A DNA stretch of 27,488 nt. Source: JANQEA01 sp964530075. Lineage in GTDB: Bacteria > Bipolaricaulota > Bipolaricaulia > UBA7950 > UBA9294. The stretch lies in the NCBI GenBank assembly GCA_964530075.1, contig CAZGXU010000028.1, positions 1 through 27,488 of the forward strand, written 5' to 3'. This document shows, one piece after another, positions 1 to 8,212 of this stretch. A program made the translations under genes and the position numbers. Under the pieces are notes generated by a model. The model had not been told where the DNA came from. It saw only the letters and a list, made by a program, of their open reading frames with translations, and made no database searches. How positions within the stretch are numbered: the stretch's first letter is position 1; each line of letters opens with the position of its first letter.

Positions 1-386
1 TTCGTGAGCACGCCCGCAGTCGGTAGATCCTCTCGCACAGCCCCGTTGTGGCAGAAGAACCAGCGAGCCCCGTCGATCTCCTGTTCGAACGGATGGGTGT
101 TTTCGAGCGCCACGCCGCCCTGCGACGCACGGCGCGCATGGAGCAGGAAGACTCGCTTCTCGCGCAGCGCCTCGATCTCCTCACCCTCCCAACAAGGCTC
201 GACGCTTCGATGGACCTGCAGGCTCCCCTCACTCTCGTAGACCGCGCCCCATCCGTCGCCGTGCGTGACCTTCCCGAGTTCGGTGTTGACCTCGTTCGTC
301 GTGTTCCGACCCCGCCCGAATCGTAGGAACGGATCGATCAGAAGGCGGCCCGGCAGCCCCGACGGAGCGGCGATCATCCGGCACAT
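1..386 (-). CDS. Class II glutamine amidotransferase (partial, 3' end outside the window)
   Basis: Reading the minus strand from the ATG at 384-386 gives MCRMIAAPSGLPGRLL, with Cys2 exposed once the initiator Met is removed. This is the N-terminal nucleophile arrangement of class II (Ntn) glutamine amidotransferases. Other family signatures follow in order: HGDGWGAVY (about residues 42-50), LLHARRAS (about 80-87), NTHPF (about 95-99) and FCHNGAV (about 110-116). These form the glutamine-binding and oxyanion region. The family hydrolyses glutamine to release ammonia. The stand-alone YafJ/EgtC-like members have varied or unknown acceptors, so no substrate is claimed. About 128 residues are visible and the gene runs off the left edge. 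It starts 41 bases after the GH57 gene ends and shows no Shine-Dalgarno sequence; an extended -10 box lies just upstream. Confidence 0.88.
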   Translation of the reverse strand, partial: MCRMIAAPSGLPGRLLIDPFLRFGRGRNTTNEVNTELGKVTHGDGWGAVYESEGSLQVHRSVEPCWEGEEIEALREKRVFLLHARRASQGGVALENTHPFEQEIDGARWFFCHNGAVREDLPTAGVLT

Positions 387-393
387 GGGTGGG

Positions 394-402
394 ATTCTAG
401 CA
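394..402 (-). promoter_or_regulatory. Extended -10 promoter element ahead of the amidotransferase
   Basis: On the minus strand TGCTAGAAT reads as an extended -10 (TGn followed by TAGAAT, 5 of 6 consensus). It ends 7 bases before the ATG. No good -35 box is seen at 16-18 bases. If used, transcription would start within a base or two of the start codon and give a leaderless mRNA, which would explain the missing ribosome binding site. This is inference from sequence only. Confidence 0.35.
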
Positions 403-427
403 TGGGAGAGTCAATGGGACGCCGGCA

Positions 428-2884
428 TCAGGGCTCTTCCGGCCGCACCGCCCCCTCGTCGGACGGCGCACCGACCGCCAACCGCTTCCCGAGCGCGTCG
501 AACACCTTCAGCCACTCGACCGCGTCGGGATCGGCGGCGGCGCGCCGCCTTGCGTTCGGAAGCTCTTTCTCGGCGAGGCGGTAGTAGGCGTTCTGGGCGC
601 TCCACAGGTCGATGTCGATTCCGTGGTCGCGGGCCGAGTCGACCGCGGCGAGGAGGCTTCCGAGCGTCTCGCTGGCCGGTTCCCCTTCCGCCAGCCTTCG
701 AATCGCTCGATCCACTCCTTGATCCCAGCGGTCCGCCAGCGCCGGCCGGTCGAGCGCGACGCCCCACTCCTCCGCCTGGCGGAAGAGGGCGGACACCCTC
801 GCCGCGTCGAACGGAACCGCCGCGACCGTCTCCTCGAGATCGGTGTTGATCATGAACGCGGCCAGCGTTCTCAAGGTACGGGGGAGCGGGATTCCGAGGT
901 CGGCGAGCAGCCGGAGGAGGGGCTCGGTCCGCTCGTAGTCGCGCCGGTAGGCGGCCTCGATCTCGCCCAGCGTCTGCTCCATCATCACGTCGAGCAGTCT
1001 TCGCTGTTCCTCGCGGAACAAGAGCCCAAGCGAGTAGACCTGCTCCGCGAACTCCTCGGCGATCGCCTCCCGAACCTCGTCGAGCGCGCCGCGCTCGAAC
1101 GCCTCGAGGAGCTTCGCACCTCCCTCGGTTCCTTCCTCCTCCGAACGCGCGGAGCGCACTCCGGCGACGATCTCGGTGCCCCCGGTGTGGAGGGCCGCGT
1201 AGGCGATCGTCGAGCGCTCGCCGGTGATCGAGAACGACGCGATCGTGCGTCCGAGGCCGAGGAAGGCGTCGCCTGCCCTTCGTTCGTCATGGTCGACCGT
1301 CTCCAGCCGGTACGCCGAGAACAGGCCATCGCCCGTGTCGCCGGAGAACGGGGCGGTCAACGCGTGGTGAGCGACGACCTTCGGAAGGTCGACGACCGCC
1401 GGCCGAACCAGGGCGTCGTAGACCGCACGGCCGTTGCCGCGCGCGGGATCGTTGCTCGACGCCTCCTCGAGGATCTTCAGGAACGGCTCCTCGAACTCCT
1501 CGTCGAACAGGTCGCTCGCCAGGTCGATCGTGCGGCCGGCGTAGCGGAGGACCTGAACCGTCTCGATCCCGGCCAGATCGTCGAAGAACCACCCGCAGCT
1601 CGTGAACATCAGCATCGCGTGGCGCTGGAGCTCGAGGAGCTTCAGCGCCTCGACTCGCTCTTCCTCGGAGAGCGGGGCGCGGAGATGGGCCGAGAGAAAG
1701 GCATCGACGGCCTCCGGGGAGCGATCGAGGATCACGTCGATGTAGTCGTTCCGCGCCTCCCACGGATCGGCGAACAGCTCTCCTGCGCACTCCTCGTAGC
1801 GGGGGCCGAGCTCATCGCGCAGGTGGTCGAGGGCCCGGCGAAGCGGTGCTCTCCATGATTGGTTCCACCCGGGATGCGAACCGGCATTGCACCCGCAGTC
1901 GGACCTCCAGCGCTCGATCCCGTGGGCGCAGCTCCACGAGGTGTTCTCGAAGATCTCGGCCTCGAGGGTCGGTGAATGCTGCTCGAGCCACTCGCCGTAA
2001 TTGGTGAGGCGGGCGGGGCCGGTCTCCAGCCGGTTGAGCACGTAGGCCAGAGCCATCTCGCCGAACCGGTGGTGGTGGCCGTACGCCTCGCCATCGGTGG
2101 CGAAATGGACGAGCTGAGGTCCGGAGGCGGCGTCGAACGCGGACAGGAGCCGCTGGAGGAACCGCTCGCCGTCCTCGAGCAGGCGCGCGAAGGAGACGTC
2201 GTGGGCGATCGGGCCGTCGTAGGCGAAGACGGCGATCGTCCTTCCGGAGGGAAGAGGGACGCGGTACGGTGACCTGGGATCGACGCTGCCGCCCGCGACA
2301 TCTTGCCAAGCCGCTTCGCCGGCCGGGCGGACGCGGCGGATCTGGTGCGGAGCGAGAATGACGAACCGGATGTCGGACAGCGCGAGGATCTCGAGCGTCG
2401 GCAGATCGACGGCCGTCTCCGGAAGCCACAGCCCTTCCGGAGCGCGCCCGAAGCGCCGCTCGAAGTCGGAGATTCCCCATCGGATCTGTGTTTCCTTGTC
2501 CCGGTTGTTGGCCAAGGGGAGGATCGGATGGCTGTACGCCTGCGCGATCGCCGAGCCGTGGCCGGAGAAGAGCTTCTGGCTCTCGCGATCGGCCTCGAGG
2601 ATGGCGGCGTAGACCTGCGGATTGTGGCCCTCGAGCCACGAGAGAAGCGTCGGCCCGACGTTGAAGCTGATCCGCGCGAAGTTGTTGACGATCCGCCGGA
2701 TGTTGCCCCCTCCGTCGAGGATCCTCGCAGCGCTGTTCGGGGCGTAGCACTCCGCGGTGACGCGCTCGTTCCAGTCGTGAAACGGCGCGGCGGAATCCTG
2801 GACCTCAATCGCCTCGAGCCACGGGTTCTCCCGCGGCGGCTGGTAGAAGTGGCCGTGGATGCAGACCGCCCGCTGTTGCGTCAT
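428..2884 (-). CDS. Glycoside hydrolase family 57 protein with DUF3536-type C-terminal region
   Basis: The protein has 818 residues from the ATG at 2882-2884. The open frame continues much further upstream, but this start overlaps the glgB stop as ATGA, and MTQQRAVCIHGHFYQPPREN is the typical N-terminus. GH57 motifs appear in order: HGHFYQPP (10-17), SHPILPL (118-124), GLWLPET (151-157, with the likely nucleophile Glu156) and FATDGEAYGHHH (261-272, with the likely acid/base Asp264). The long remainder, including a Cys-containing stretch around ENTSWSCAHGIERW, matches the DUF3536 architecture. GH57 enzymes act on alpha-1,4/1,6-glucans with retention. Next to glgB and glgC, a role in glycogen or maltodextrin remodelling is inferred; the exact reaction (amylase, amylopullulanase or branching) is not decidable here. 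It is probably co-translated with glgB. Confidence 0.88.
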   Translation of the reverse strand: MTQQRAVCIHGHFYQPPRENPWLEAIEVQDSAAPFHDWNERVTAECYAPNSAARILDGGGNIRRIVNNFARISFNVGPTLLSWLEGHNPQVYAAILEADRESQKLFSGHGSAIAQAYSHPILPLANNRDKETQIRWGISDFERRFGRAPEGLWLPETAVDLPTLEILALSDIRFVILAPHQIRRVRPAGEAAWQDVAGGSVDPRSPYRVPLPSGRTIAVFAYDGPIAHDVSFARLLEDGERFLQRLLSAFDAASGPQLVHFATDGEAYGHHHRFGEMALAYVLNRLETGPARLTNYGEWLEQHSPTLEAEIFENTSWSCAHGIERWRSDCGCNAGSHPGWNQSWRAPLRRALDHLRDELGPRYEECAGELFADPWEARNDYIDVILDRSPEAVDAFLSAHLRAPLSEEERVEALKLLELQRHAMLMFTSCGWFFDDLAGIETVQVLRYAGRTIDLASDLFDEEFEEPFLKILEEASSNDPARGNGRAVYDALVRPAVVDLPKVVAHHALTAPFSGDTGDGLFSAYRLETVDHDERRAGDAFLGLGRTIASFSITGERSTIAYAALHTGGTEIVAGVRSARSEEEGTEGGAKLLEAFERGALDEVREAIAEEFAEQVYSLGLLFREEQRRLLDVMMEQTLGEIEAAYRRDYERTEPLLRLLADLGIPLPRTLRTLAAFMINTDLEETVAAVPFDAARVSALFRQAEEWGVALDRPALADRWDQGVDRAIRRLAEGEPASETLGSLLAAVDSARDHGIDIDLWSAQNAYYRLAEKELPNARRRAAADPDAVEWLKVFDALGKRLAVGAPSDEGAVRPEEP

Positions 2885-4890
2885 CGTCCCCTCCTCCGCC
2901 TCGTCGGTGAGGCGGCTTCTCTTCTCGCGGCGGCCGCGGGCTCCGGATCGGGCTCCGCCTCGGCCTCTTCGGATCGAAGGAAGACGATCGCCAGTGGCGG
3001 GAGCGTCAGATTGAGCGAGTGCGGCCGGCCGTGAGACGGAATCGGCTCCGCCCAAACGCCGCCGAGGTTCCCCACGCCGCTTCCTCCGTACGCCTGGGCG
3101 TCGCTGTTCAGGACCTCCTTCCAGAAGCCGTCCCGCGGGACCCCGATCCGGTAGCCGATGCGCGGCACCGGCGTGAAGTTGCAGACTACAACGAGCCGAT
3201 GGCGATCGCTCAGCGCGTTCCGGACGAAGCTGACCACCCCCGCATCCGCGTCGCTGCAGTCGATCCACTCGAAGCCTTCCGCAGCGAAGTCGAGCCGGTG
3301 CAGCGCCTCGGTCCCGCGGTAGAGCCGGTTGAGGTCGGCTACCCACGCTTGAAGCCTCTGGTGCGGCTCCCATTGGAGCAGGTCCCAGTCGAGCGAGGCC
3401 TCGTGGTTCCATTCCCCCCATTGGCCGAACTCCCCTCCCATGAAGAGGAGCTTCTTCCCGGGCTGAGCCGTCATGTACCCGTAGAGGAGCCGCAGATTGG
3501 CGAACCGCTGCCAGTCGTCGCCCGGCATCCTGCCGAGGAGCGAGCCCTTGCCGTGGACGGCCTCGTCGTGCGACAGGGAGAGGACGAAGTTCTCGTGAAA
3601 CGCGTAGAGGAGCCGGAACGTGAGCAGGTTCTGATAATAGCGGCGGTGCACCGGATTCCTCGACATGTACTGGAGCATGTCGTGCATCCAGCCCATGTCC
3701 CACTTCATCCCGAACCCGAGCCCTCCGGCGTACGTCGGGCGCGAGACCATCGGCCAGGCGGTCGACTCCTCGGCGATCATCTGTACGTCGGGGTGCCGCG
3801 CGTAGACCGCCTCGTTCAGCCGGCGCAAGAAGGCGATCGCCTCGAGGTTCTCCCGTCCGCCGAAGGCGTTGGGAATCCACTCCCCTTCCTTGCGCGAGTA
3901 GTCGAGGTAGAGCATCGAGGCGACGGCGTCGACGCGCAGCCCGTCGGCATGGTAGACGTCGAGCCAGAAGGCGGCGCTGGAGATCAGGAACCCCGGGATC
4001 TCGGAGCGTCCGTAGTTGAAGATGAGGCTGTCCCAGTCGGGGTGGACCCCCTTTCGCGGGTCGGCGTGCTCGTAGAGATGGGTTCCGTCGAAGAACGCGA
4101 GGCCGTGGGCGTCGTTGGCGAAGTGCGACGGAACCCAGTCGAGGATGACGCCGATGCCGCGTCGGTGCAGGGTGTCAATGAGGAACATCAACTCCTGCGG
4201 TGTGCCGTAGCGGCTCGTCGCCGCGAAGTACCCGGTCAGTTGGTAGCCCCAGGATCCGTAGAACGGGTGCTCCATCACCGGGAGCAGCTCGACGTGGGTG
4301 AATCCGCACCGCTCGACGTGGTCGGCGAGCCTCGGTGCCAGCTCGCGATACGTGGGAAGCCGCGCCGGATCCTCGGGATCGCGCATCCACGAGCCCAGAT
4401 GAACCTCGTAGATCGAGATCGGGGCGTCCGACGCGTTGCGGTCGCGCCGCTGTTGCATCCACGCGTCGTCTCCCCAGCCGTAGTCGAGGTCCCAGACGAT
4501 CGATGCCGTCCTCGGGGAGAGCTCGGCGCGAAACGCGAACGGGTCCGCCTTGTCGGCTTCGTAGCCGCCGATTCGCGACCGGATGTGGTACTTGTACCTC
4601 GCCCCGCGTTCGACACCGGGCACGTACCCCTCCCAAATTCCCGACGACCCCCGCGGTCGCAGCTCGTGGACGTGCGGCCTCCAATCGTTGAAGTCGCCGA
4701 TCACCGAAACCGAGACCGCATTCGGGGCCCAGACGGCGAACGACGTTCCCGCCCCCGGCGTGGCGGACGGATGAGCGCCGAGCTTCTCGTACAGGCGGTA
4801 GTGGGTCCCTTCCCCGAACAGGTAGAGGTCGGCATCGGTCAGACGATGGGTATCGACCGGCTCTACGCCTCTCGATGGTCGTCTCGCCAT
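2881..4890 (-). CDS. glgB: 1,4-alpha-glucan branching enzyme (GlgB, GH13_9)
   Basis: This 669-residue protein forms alpha-1,6 branches in glycogen. The N-terminal part holds a CBM48-like module (TSFAVWAPNAVSVSVIGDFNDW, about 49-70), followed by the GH13 barrel. Visible signatures are YGSWGYQLTGYFA (211-223), the nucleophile motif DGLRVDAVASM (Asp321), the acid/base in MIAEES (Glu374) and the third carboxylate in LSHDEAVHGKGSLL. Length and order fit bacterial GlgB, with a short first N-terminal module. The C-terminus ends in a low-complexity Glu/Ala then Arg-rich tail (EEAEAEPDPEP to TRRRRGR). The ATG at 4888-4890 is preceded by GGGGGAG at close spacing. The stop codon overlaps the start of the GH57 gene by 4 bases, indicating translational coupling. 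The gene diverges from glgC. Confidence 0.96.
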   Translation of the reverse strand: MARRPSRGVEPVDTHRLTDADLYLFGEGTHYRLYEKLGAHPSATPGAGTSFAVWAPNAVSVSVIGDFNDWRPHVHELRPRGSSGIWEGYVPGVERGARYKYHIRSRIGGYEADKADPFAFRAELSPRTASIVWDLDYGWGDDAWMQQRRDRNASDAPISIYEVHLGSWMRDPEDPARLPTYRELAPRLADHVERCGFTHVELLPVMEHPFYGSWGYQLTGYFAATSRYGTPQELMFLIDTLHRRGIGVILDWVPSHFANDAHGLAFFDGTHLYEHADPRKGVHPDWDSLIFNYGRSEIPGFLISSAAFWLDVYHADGLRVDAVASMLYLDYSRKEGEWIPNAFGGRENLEAIAFLRRLNEAVYARHPDVQMIAEESTAWPMVSRPTYAGGLGFGMKWDMGWMHDMLQYMSRNPVHRRYYQNLLTFRLLYAFHENFVLSLSHDEAVHGKGSLLGRMPGDDWQRFANLRLLYGYMTAQPGKKLLFMGGEFGQWGEWNHEASLDWDLLQWEPHQRLQAWVADLNRLYRGTEALHRLDFAAEGFEWIDCSDADAGVVSFVRNALSDRHRLVVVCNFTPVPRIGYRIGVPRDGFWKEVLNSDAQAYGGSGVGNLGGVWAEPIPSHGRPHSLNLTLPPLAIVFLRSEEAEAEPDPEPAAAARREAASPTRRRRGR

Positions 4891-4945
4891 GCTCCCCCTT
4901 CACGCGCCCCTGCCGGATTCTTCGAGTCGTCCCACGCGCACCGGA

Positions 4946-4974
4946 AGTGTAGTTGTTGTCCTCCTCACCACCAA
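4946..4974 (-). promoter_or_regulatory. Putative promoter for glgB-GH57
   Basis: Reading the minus strand, TTGGTG (4969-4974) and TACACT (4946-4951) are separated by 17 bases. The match to -35 is weak and to -10 fair. The location in the glgB/glgC divergent gap, about 55 bases before the glgB start, supports it. Confidence 0.4.
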
Positions 4975-4991
4975 GAGCCGGGGTGGGGAGG

Positions 4992-5020
4992 TGGACGGAG
5001 ATCGATGGGGGCGTCATACT
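4992..5020 (+). promoter_or_regulatory. Putative promoter for glgC
   Basis: TGGACG (4992-4997) and CATACT (5015-5020) are spaced by 17 bases; each matches the sigma-70 consensus at 4 of 6 positions. The predicted start site is about 42 bases before the glgC ATG. It lies back to back with the glgB promoter, so the two operons could share control in this gap. Confidence 0.35.
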
Positions 5021-5069
5021 GAGCCGACGGGAACGCCGTTCGTGCGGCGCTCGCCGAAGGGAGCGGCAG

Positions 5070-6299
5070 ATGCGGGACGTGGTCACGTTCGTCCTGGCCG
5101 GGGGACGAGGCGAGCGGCTCGATCCGCTGACGCGCGATCGAGCGAAGCCCGCGGTGCCATTTGCCGGCCACTACCGGATCATCGACTTCGCGCTCAGCAA
5201 CTGCATGCACTCCGGACTGCGGCGGATCTTCATCCTGACGCAGTACAAGTCGCTGTCGCTCGAGGAGCACGTCCGCGAAGGATGGAACGTGCTGAACCCG
5301 GCGCTCGACGAATTCCTCCAGACCATCCCGCCCCAGCAGCGGATTCACACCGACTGGTACCTCGGGACGGCCGACGCCGTCCATCAGAATTGGTACTGCG
5401 TCGAACGCTACGCCGCGGAACACGGGTCGCCCGAGGCGATCCTGATCCTCGCCGGCGACCACGTCTACAAGATGGACTACCGGGCGATGATGGAGTTCCA
5501 TCGGGCACAGGGCGCGGACGTCACCGTCGCGGTGATGCAGCTGCAGCGCGACGAAGTCCGCGCGAAGCTCGGCGAGCTGATCGTCGACGAGGGAAACCGG
5601 GTGATCGCGTTCGAAGAGAAGCCGGATGAGCCGACCGGGATTCCCGGAACGCCGGAACTCTGCCTGGCCTCCCTGGGCATCTATGTCTTCCGCCCCGAGG
5701 TGCTGCACGACGAGCTGCGCCGCGACGCGGCCCAGTTCGACTCGAACCACGATTTCGGACGCAACCTCCTTCCTGCGGCGATGGTTCACCGCAAGGTCTA
5801 CGCCTTCCCGTTCGAATCGGGAAACCGCAACTCGGTGGTGTATTGGCGCGACGTCGGAACGCTCGATTCGTACTGGCAAGCGCACATGGACCTGATCGGC
5901 GTCGTGCCGCGCTTCGACCTCTACGACCGCGCGTGGCCGGTTCACAGCCTCAACCGCCCTCGTCCGCCGGCGAAGATCGTCCGCGGCGAGGGGGACGTGC
6001 CCGGCACGGCGTTCGACTCTCTCCTCTCCTCCGGCTCGATCGTCAGCGGGGGAACCGTCGAACGTTCCGTGCTCTCTCCCGGCGTCGTCGTTCGCTCCGG
6101 GGCACACGTGGAGGACTCCGTGCTGCTCGATCGTGTGGATGTAGGCCGAGGCGCGAGGGTTCGGCGCGCCATCATCGACAAGCGGGTTGTGATCCCCGAT
6201 GGAGGGGCGATCGGCTACGATCGCGACGCGGACGAGCGCCTGTATTGGGTGACGGAGAGCGGAATCACCGTGGTCCCGAAGCAGTCCGTCTCCGGCTGA
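5070..6299 (+). CDS. glgC: Glucose-1-phosphate adenylyltransferase (ADP-glucose pyrophosphorylase)
   Basis: The 409-residue enzyme makes ADP-glucose from glucose-1-phosphate and ATP, the committed step of bacterial glycogen synthesis. The nucleotidyltransferase signature starts at the N-terminus (VLAGGRGERLDPLTRDRAKP, then PFAGHYRIIDFALSNCMHSG). It is followed by TDWYLGTADAVHQN, LAGDHVYKMDY with the metal-binding Asp, and FEEKPDEP. The C-terminus shows the left-handed beta-helix hexapeptide pattern (SGSIVSGGTVERSVLSPGVV and following). The frame is open upstream to 4953, but the ATG at 5070 is chosen because it starts MRDVVTFVLAGG, the normal N-terminus, and has AAGGGAG at 5057-5063, six bases ahead. 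The gene is divergent from glgB, consistent with one glycogen regulon. Confidence 0.96.
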   Translation: MRDVVTFVLAGGRGERLDPLTRDRAKPAVPFAGHYRIIDFALSNCMHSGLRRIFILTQYKSLSLEEHVREGWNVLNPALDEFLQTIPPQQRIHTDWYLGTADAVHQNWYCVERYAAEHGSPEAILILAGDHVYKMDYRAMMEFHRAQGADVTVAVMQLQRDEVRAKLGELIVDEGNRVIAFEEKPDEPTGIPGTPELCLASLGIYVFRPEVLHDELRRDAAQFDSNHDFGRNLLPAAMVHRKVYAFPFESGNRNSVVYWRDVGTLDSYWQAHMDLIGVVPRFDLYDRAWPVHSLNRPRPPAKIVRGEGDVPGTAFDSLLSSGSIVSGGTVERSVLSPGVVVRSGAHVEDSVLLDRVDVGRGARVRRAIIDKRVVIPDGGAIGYDRDADERLYWVTESGITVVPKQSVSG

Positions 6300-6489
6300 C
6301 GCGGTTCGCGGATCCGGGAGACATCCCCGCCCTCTCGCTTCGTGTTCGGTGTTGTCCCCCGATCCGCAGGCATCCCGAAGCGCCGCCGTTCGCTCCGCAT
6401 CCAAAGACCGCGCCGGAAGCGCAAGAAACGAGGCATGCGTCTCCCGATTTTCCCAGTTGGTGTGTGGAGTCCATGCTATACGGCGGGGG

Positions 6490-6517
6490 TTGCCTTATCT
6501 CCCGAGATAGATACAAT
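6490..6517 (+). promoter_or_regulatory. Promoter with an internal palindrome, ahead of the HTH-methyltransferase
   Basis: TTGCCT (6490-6495) and TACAAT (6512-6517) form a sigma-70-like promoter with a 16-base spacer. The spacer begins with a perfect inverted repeat, TATCTC CC GAGATA (6496-6509). Such a placement is typical of an operator that blocks or reshapes RNA polymerase binding. The downstream gene has its own N-terminal helix-turn-helix domain, so autoregulation is an obvious hypothesis. A good ribosome binding site, GGAGG (6536-6540), lies 10 bases before the ATG at 6551. Confidence 0.55.
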
Positions 6518-6550
6518 CCTCTTACGGAAGATAACGGAGGCTACAATACG

Positions 6551-8125
6551 ATGCTCTCGGATGTCGACCAAAGGGATGAGGTCCTCAACTTGGCAGAGGC
6601 AGCCCACTTCATTCGAGTCAGCGAAAAGACGCTCAGAAACATGGCCCGCAGTGGGCGCATACCGTGCAGGAAGGTAGGTAGGGAATGGCGATTTCTCCGT
6701 TACAGTCTTGAGGAATGGCTTGCAGGTGTAGGGCCAGCTACCTCAGTTGAGGAGCCTTCACCTTTATATCAGCAAGCTCCGCTCTTCACCGAGACAGTCG
6801 GCACGCGTACTACTGATGGGAAGGCCGGCTTCGCGGACACTGCCTTCACAAAAAACCGTAACGAGCCGTTACACCGATGGGTTCCATGGATTGCAGGTTT
6901 CTCCTCTTCATTTGTCTCTCAGATTCTGGAGCACATCTCTTCCGGAGAGGCGCGGGAAGTGACCGTTCTCGATCCTTTCGCAGGTGTCGGGACTACTCTG
7001 GTTGAAGGGTTGCGATTCGGATTCAGTGTCGTGGGATTCGAAATCAATCCCTACGCAGCCCTGGCTTGTGACGTCAAGTTGTCATGTGCATGGCGCAGCT
7101 TGAAACCACTCTCGGATTCGATCCTGGCGCTGGAGGCGCTGTGGCATCGTGGACAGGTCGCCGGGCGAAACCCGATAGCGGAGCCACCGCCCAACTTCAG
7201 GAGTAAAATCCCCTTCTTCAGCCCGGCTATTGAGCACCAGGTCCTTCTTGTTCAGGACTTCATACTAGAGCAGGAGGATCCGTTTGTGAAACAGGTTCTG
7301 AAGCTAGCTCTAGGCGCCGTGATGGTTAGTTTCTCGAACTACTCATACGAACCAAGTCTGAGCACTCGTATCGCTGCCGGGAAGCGGAACATTGAGAATG
7401 CTGATGTGCTGGGAATCCTGTGTGAGAAACTGCGCGAGATCGAGTCCGACATCGAGTTCTTTGCTCAGCACATGAGGGGGATTGGCTATAGACCGAAACA
7501 CAAGATCTATCTCAATTCGTATCTCGAGAAGTCTGACTCCATCCTGGCTGACAGCGTCGACATTCTCATAACGTCACCTCCATACCTGAACAACTACCAC
7601 TATGTGCGGAATACTAGACCGCAGCTCTATTGGCTTGGTCTCGTCGAAGAGAACTCTGATCTCAAGCGCCTCGAGGAGGAAAACTTCGGGCAATTCTGGC
7701 AGACGGTAAGGAGTGGGCCAGAGGTTACGCTGGGTTTCTCGATGCCAGACCTTGAGGGCGTTCTGCGAAGCATTGCTGAACGGAACACAGAGAGGGGCAC
7801 CTACGGTGGGGCGGGTTGGGCAAGCTATGCCTCAACCTACTTCAATGATTGCCACAGGTTCTTCGAAGTAACGCGACGCGTAATGAAGCCCGGAGGTCAA
7901 GTTGTCGTTGTCATAGGAAACAACATTGTGCAGGGAGTACATGTTGAGACAGATCGTTTCCTTGCAGAGATCGCAAAGCTGCATGGCTTCACGGTGGAAG
8001 GCATGCACGAAGTCCGCAAGAAACGGACTGGCTCAAGTATCGTTAACTCAGCGGTCAGAGCAGGCGTGACCAAGAAACGTGTAGAACTCCACGAAACAGC
8101 TGTTGAATTGCGAGCACCAGAATAG
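6551..8125 (+). CDS. DNA methyltransferase fused to an N-terminal helix-turn-helix domain (R-M system 1)
   Basis: The protein has 524 residues. Residues 8-58 (VLNLAEAAHFIRVSEKTLRN to FLRYSLEEWL) match the MerR/excisionase-type HTH_17 domain. The rest is an AdoMet-dependent amino-methyltransferase. A motif-X-like region (HRWVPWIAGFSSSFVSQIL, 108-126) precedes motif I DPFAGVGTT (141-149) and the catalytic motif IV TSPPY (341-345); MKPGGQVVVVIGNN (445-458) is a later core strand. SPPY favours N4-cytosine or N6-adenine modification. The order X-I-IV is gamma-like, although the individual motifs resemble the beta class. An upstream in-frame ATG at 6473 exists, but GGAGG at 6536-6540 and the domain start favour 6551. 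It faces the Eco29kI-like nuclease gene and is the probable protective partner. The richer AT content and mixed codons suggest acquisition. M.SsoII-like enzymes are known to use an HTH domain for regulation. Confidence 0.85.
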   Translation: MLSDVDQRDEVLNLAEAAHFIRVSEKTLRNMARSGRIPCRKVGREWRFLRYSLEEWLAGVGPATSVEEPSPLYQQAPLFTETVGTRTTDGKAGFADTAFTKNRNEPLHRWVPWIAGFSSSFVSQILEHISSGEAREVTVLDPFAGVGTTLVEGLRFGFSVVGFEINPYAALACDVKLSCAWRSLKPLSDSILALEALWHRGQVAGRNPIAEPPPNFRSKIPFFSPAIEHQVLLVQDFILEQEDPFVKQVLKLALGAVMVSFSNYSYEPSLSTRIAAGKRNIENADVLGILCEKLREIESDIEFFAQHMRGIGYRPKHKIYLNSYLEKSDSILADSVDILITSPPYLNNYHYVRNTRPQLYWLGLVEENSDLKRLEEENFGQFWQTVRSGPEVTLGFSMPDLEGVLRSIAERNTERGTYGGAGWASYASTYFNDCHRFFEVTRRVMKPGGQVVVVIGNNIVQGVHVETDRFLAEIAKLHGFTVEGMHEVRKKRTGSSIVNSAVRAGVTKKRVELHETAVELRAPE

Positions 8126-8212
8126 CCGCCTCTCTCGGACTGGACCACCCCGGGTTTGACGGAGGCTCCGTTTCCAGGAACATGAGAACCTGGAGAGAGG
8201 AGACCGTGAGAG

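Noticed and set aside
2884..3880. N-terminal extension of the GH57 frame across glgB (1150-residue ORF)
   Set aside because: It is antisense-free but lies out of frame over the clear glgB coding region and has no family resemblance; the ATGA start at 2884 fits the GH57 N-terminus.
3019..5022. Long plus-strand frame of 667 codons opposite glgB
   Set aside because: It is the mirror of glgB codons in a high-GC genome; low-complexity Val/Pro/Arg/Glu content and no motifs.
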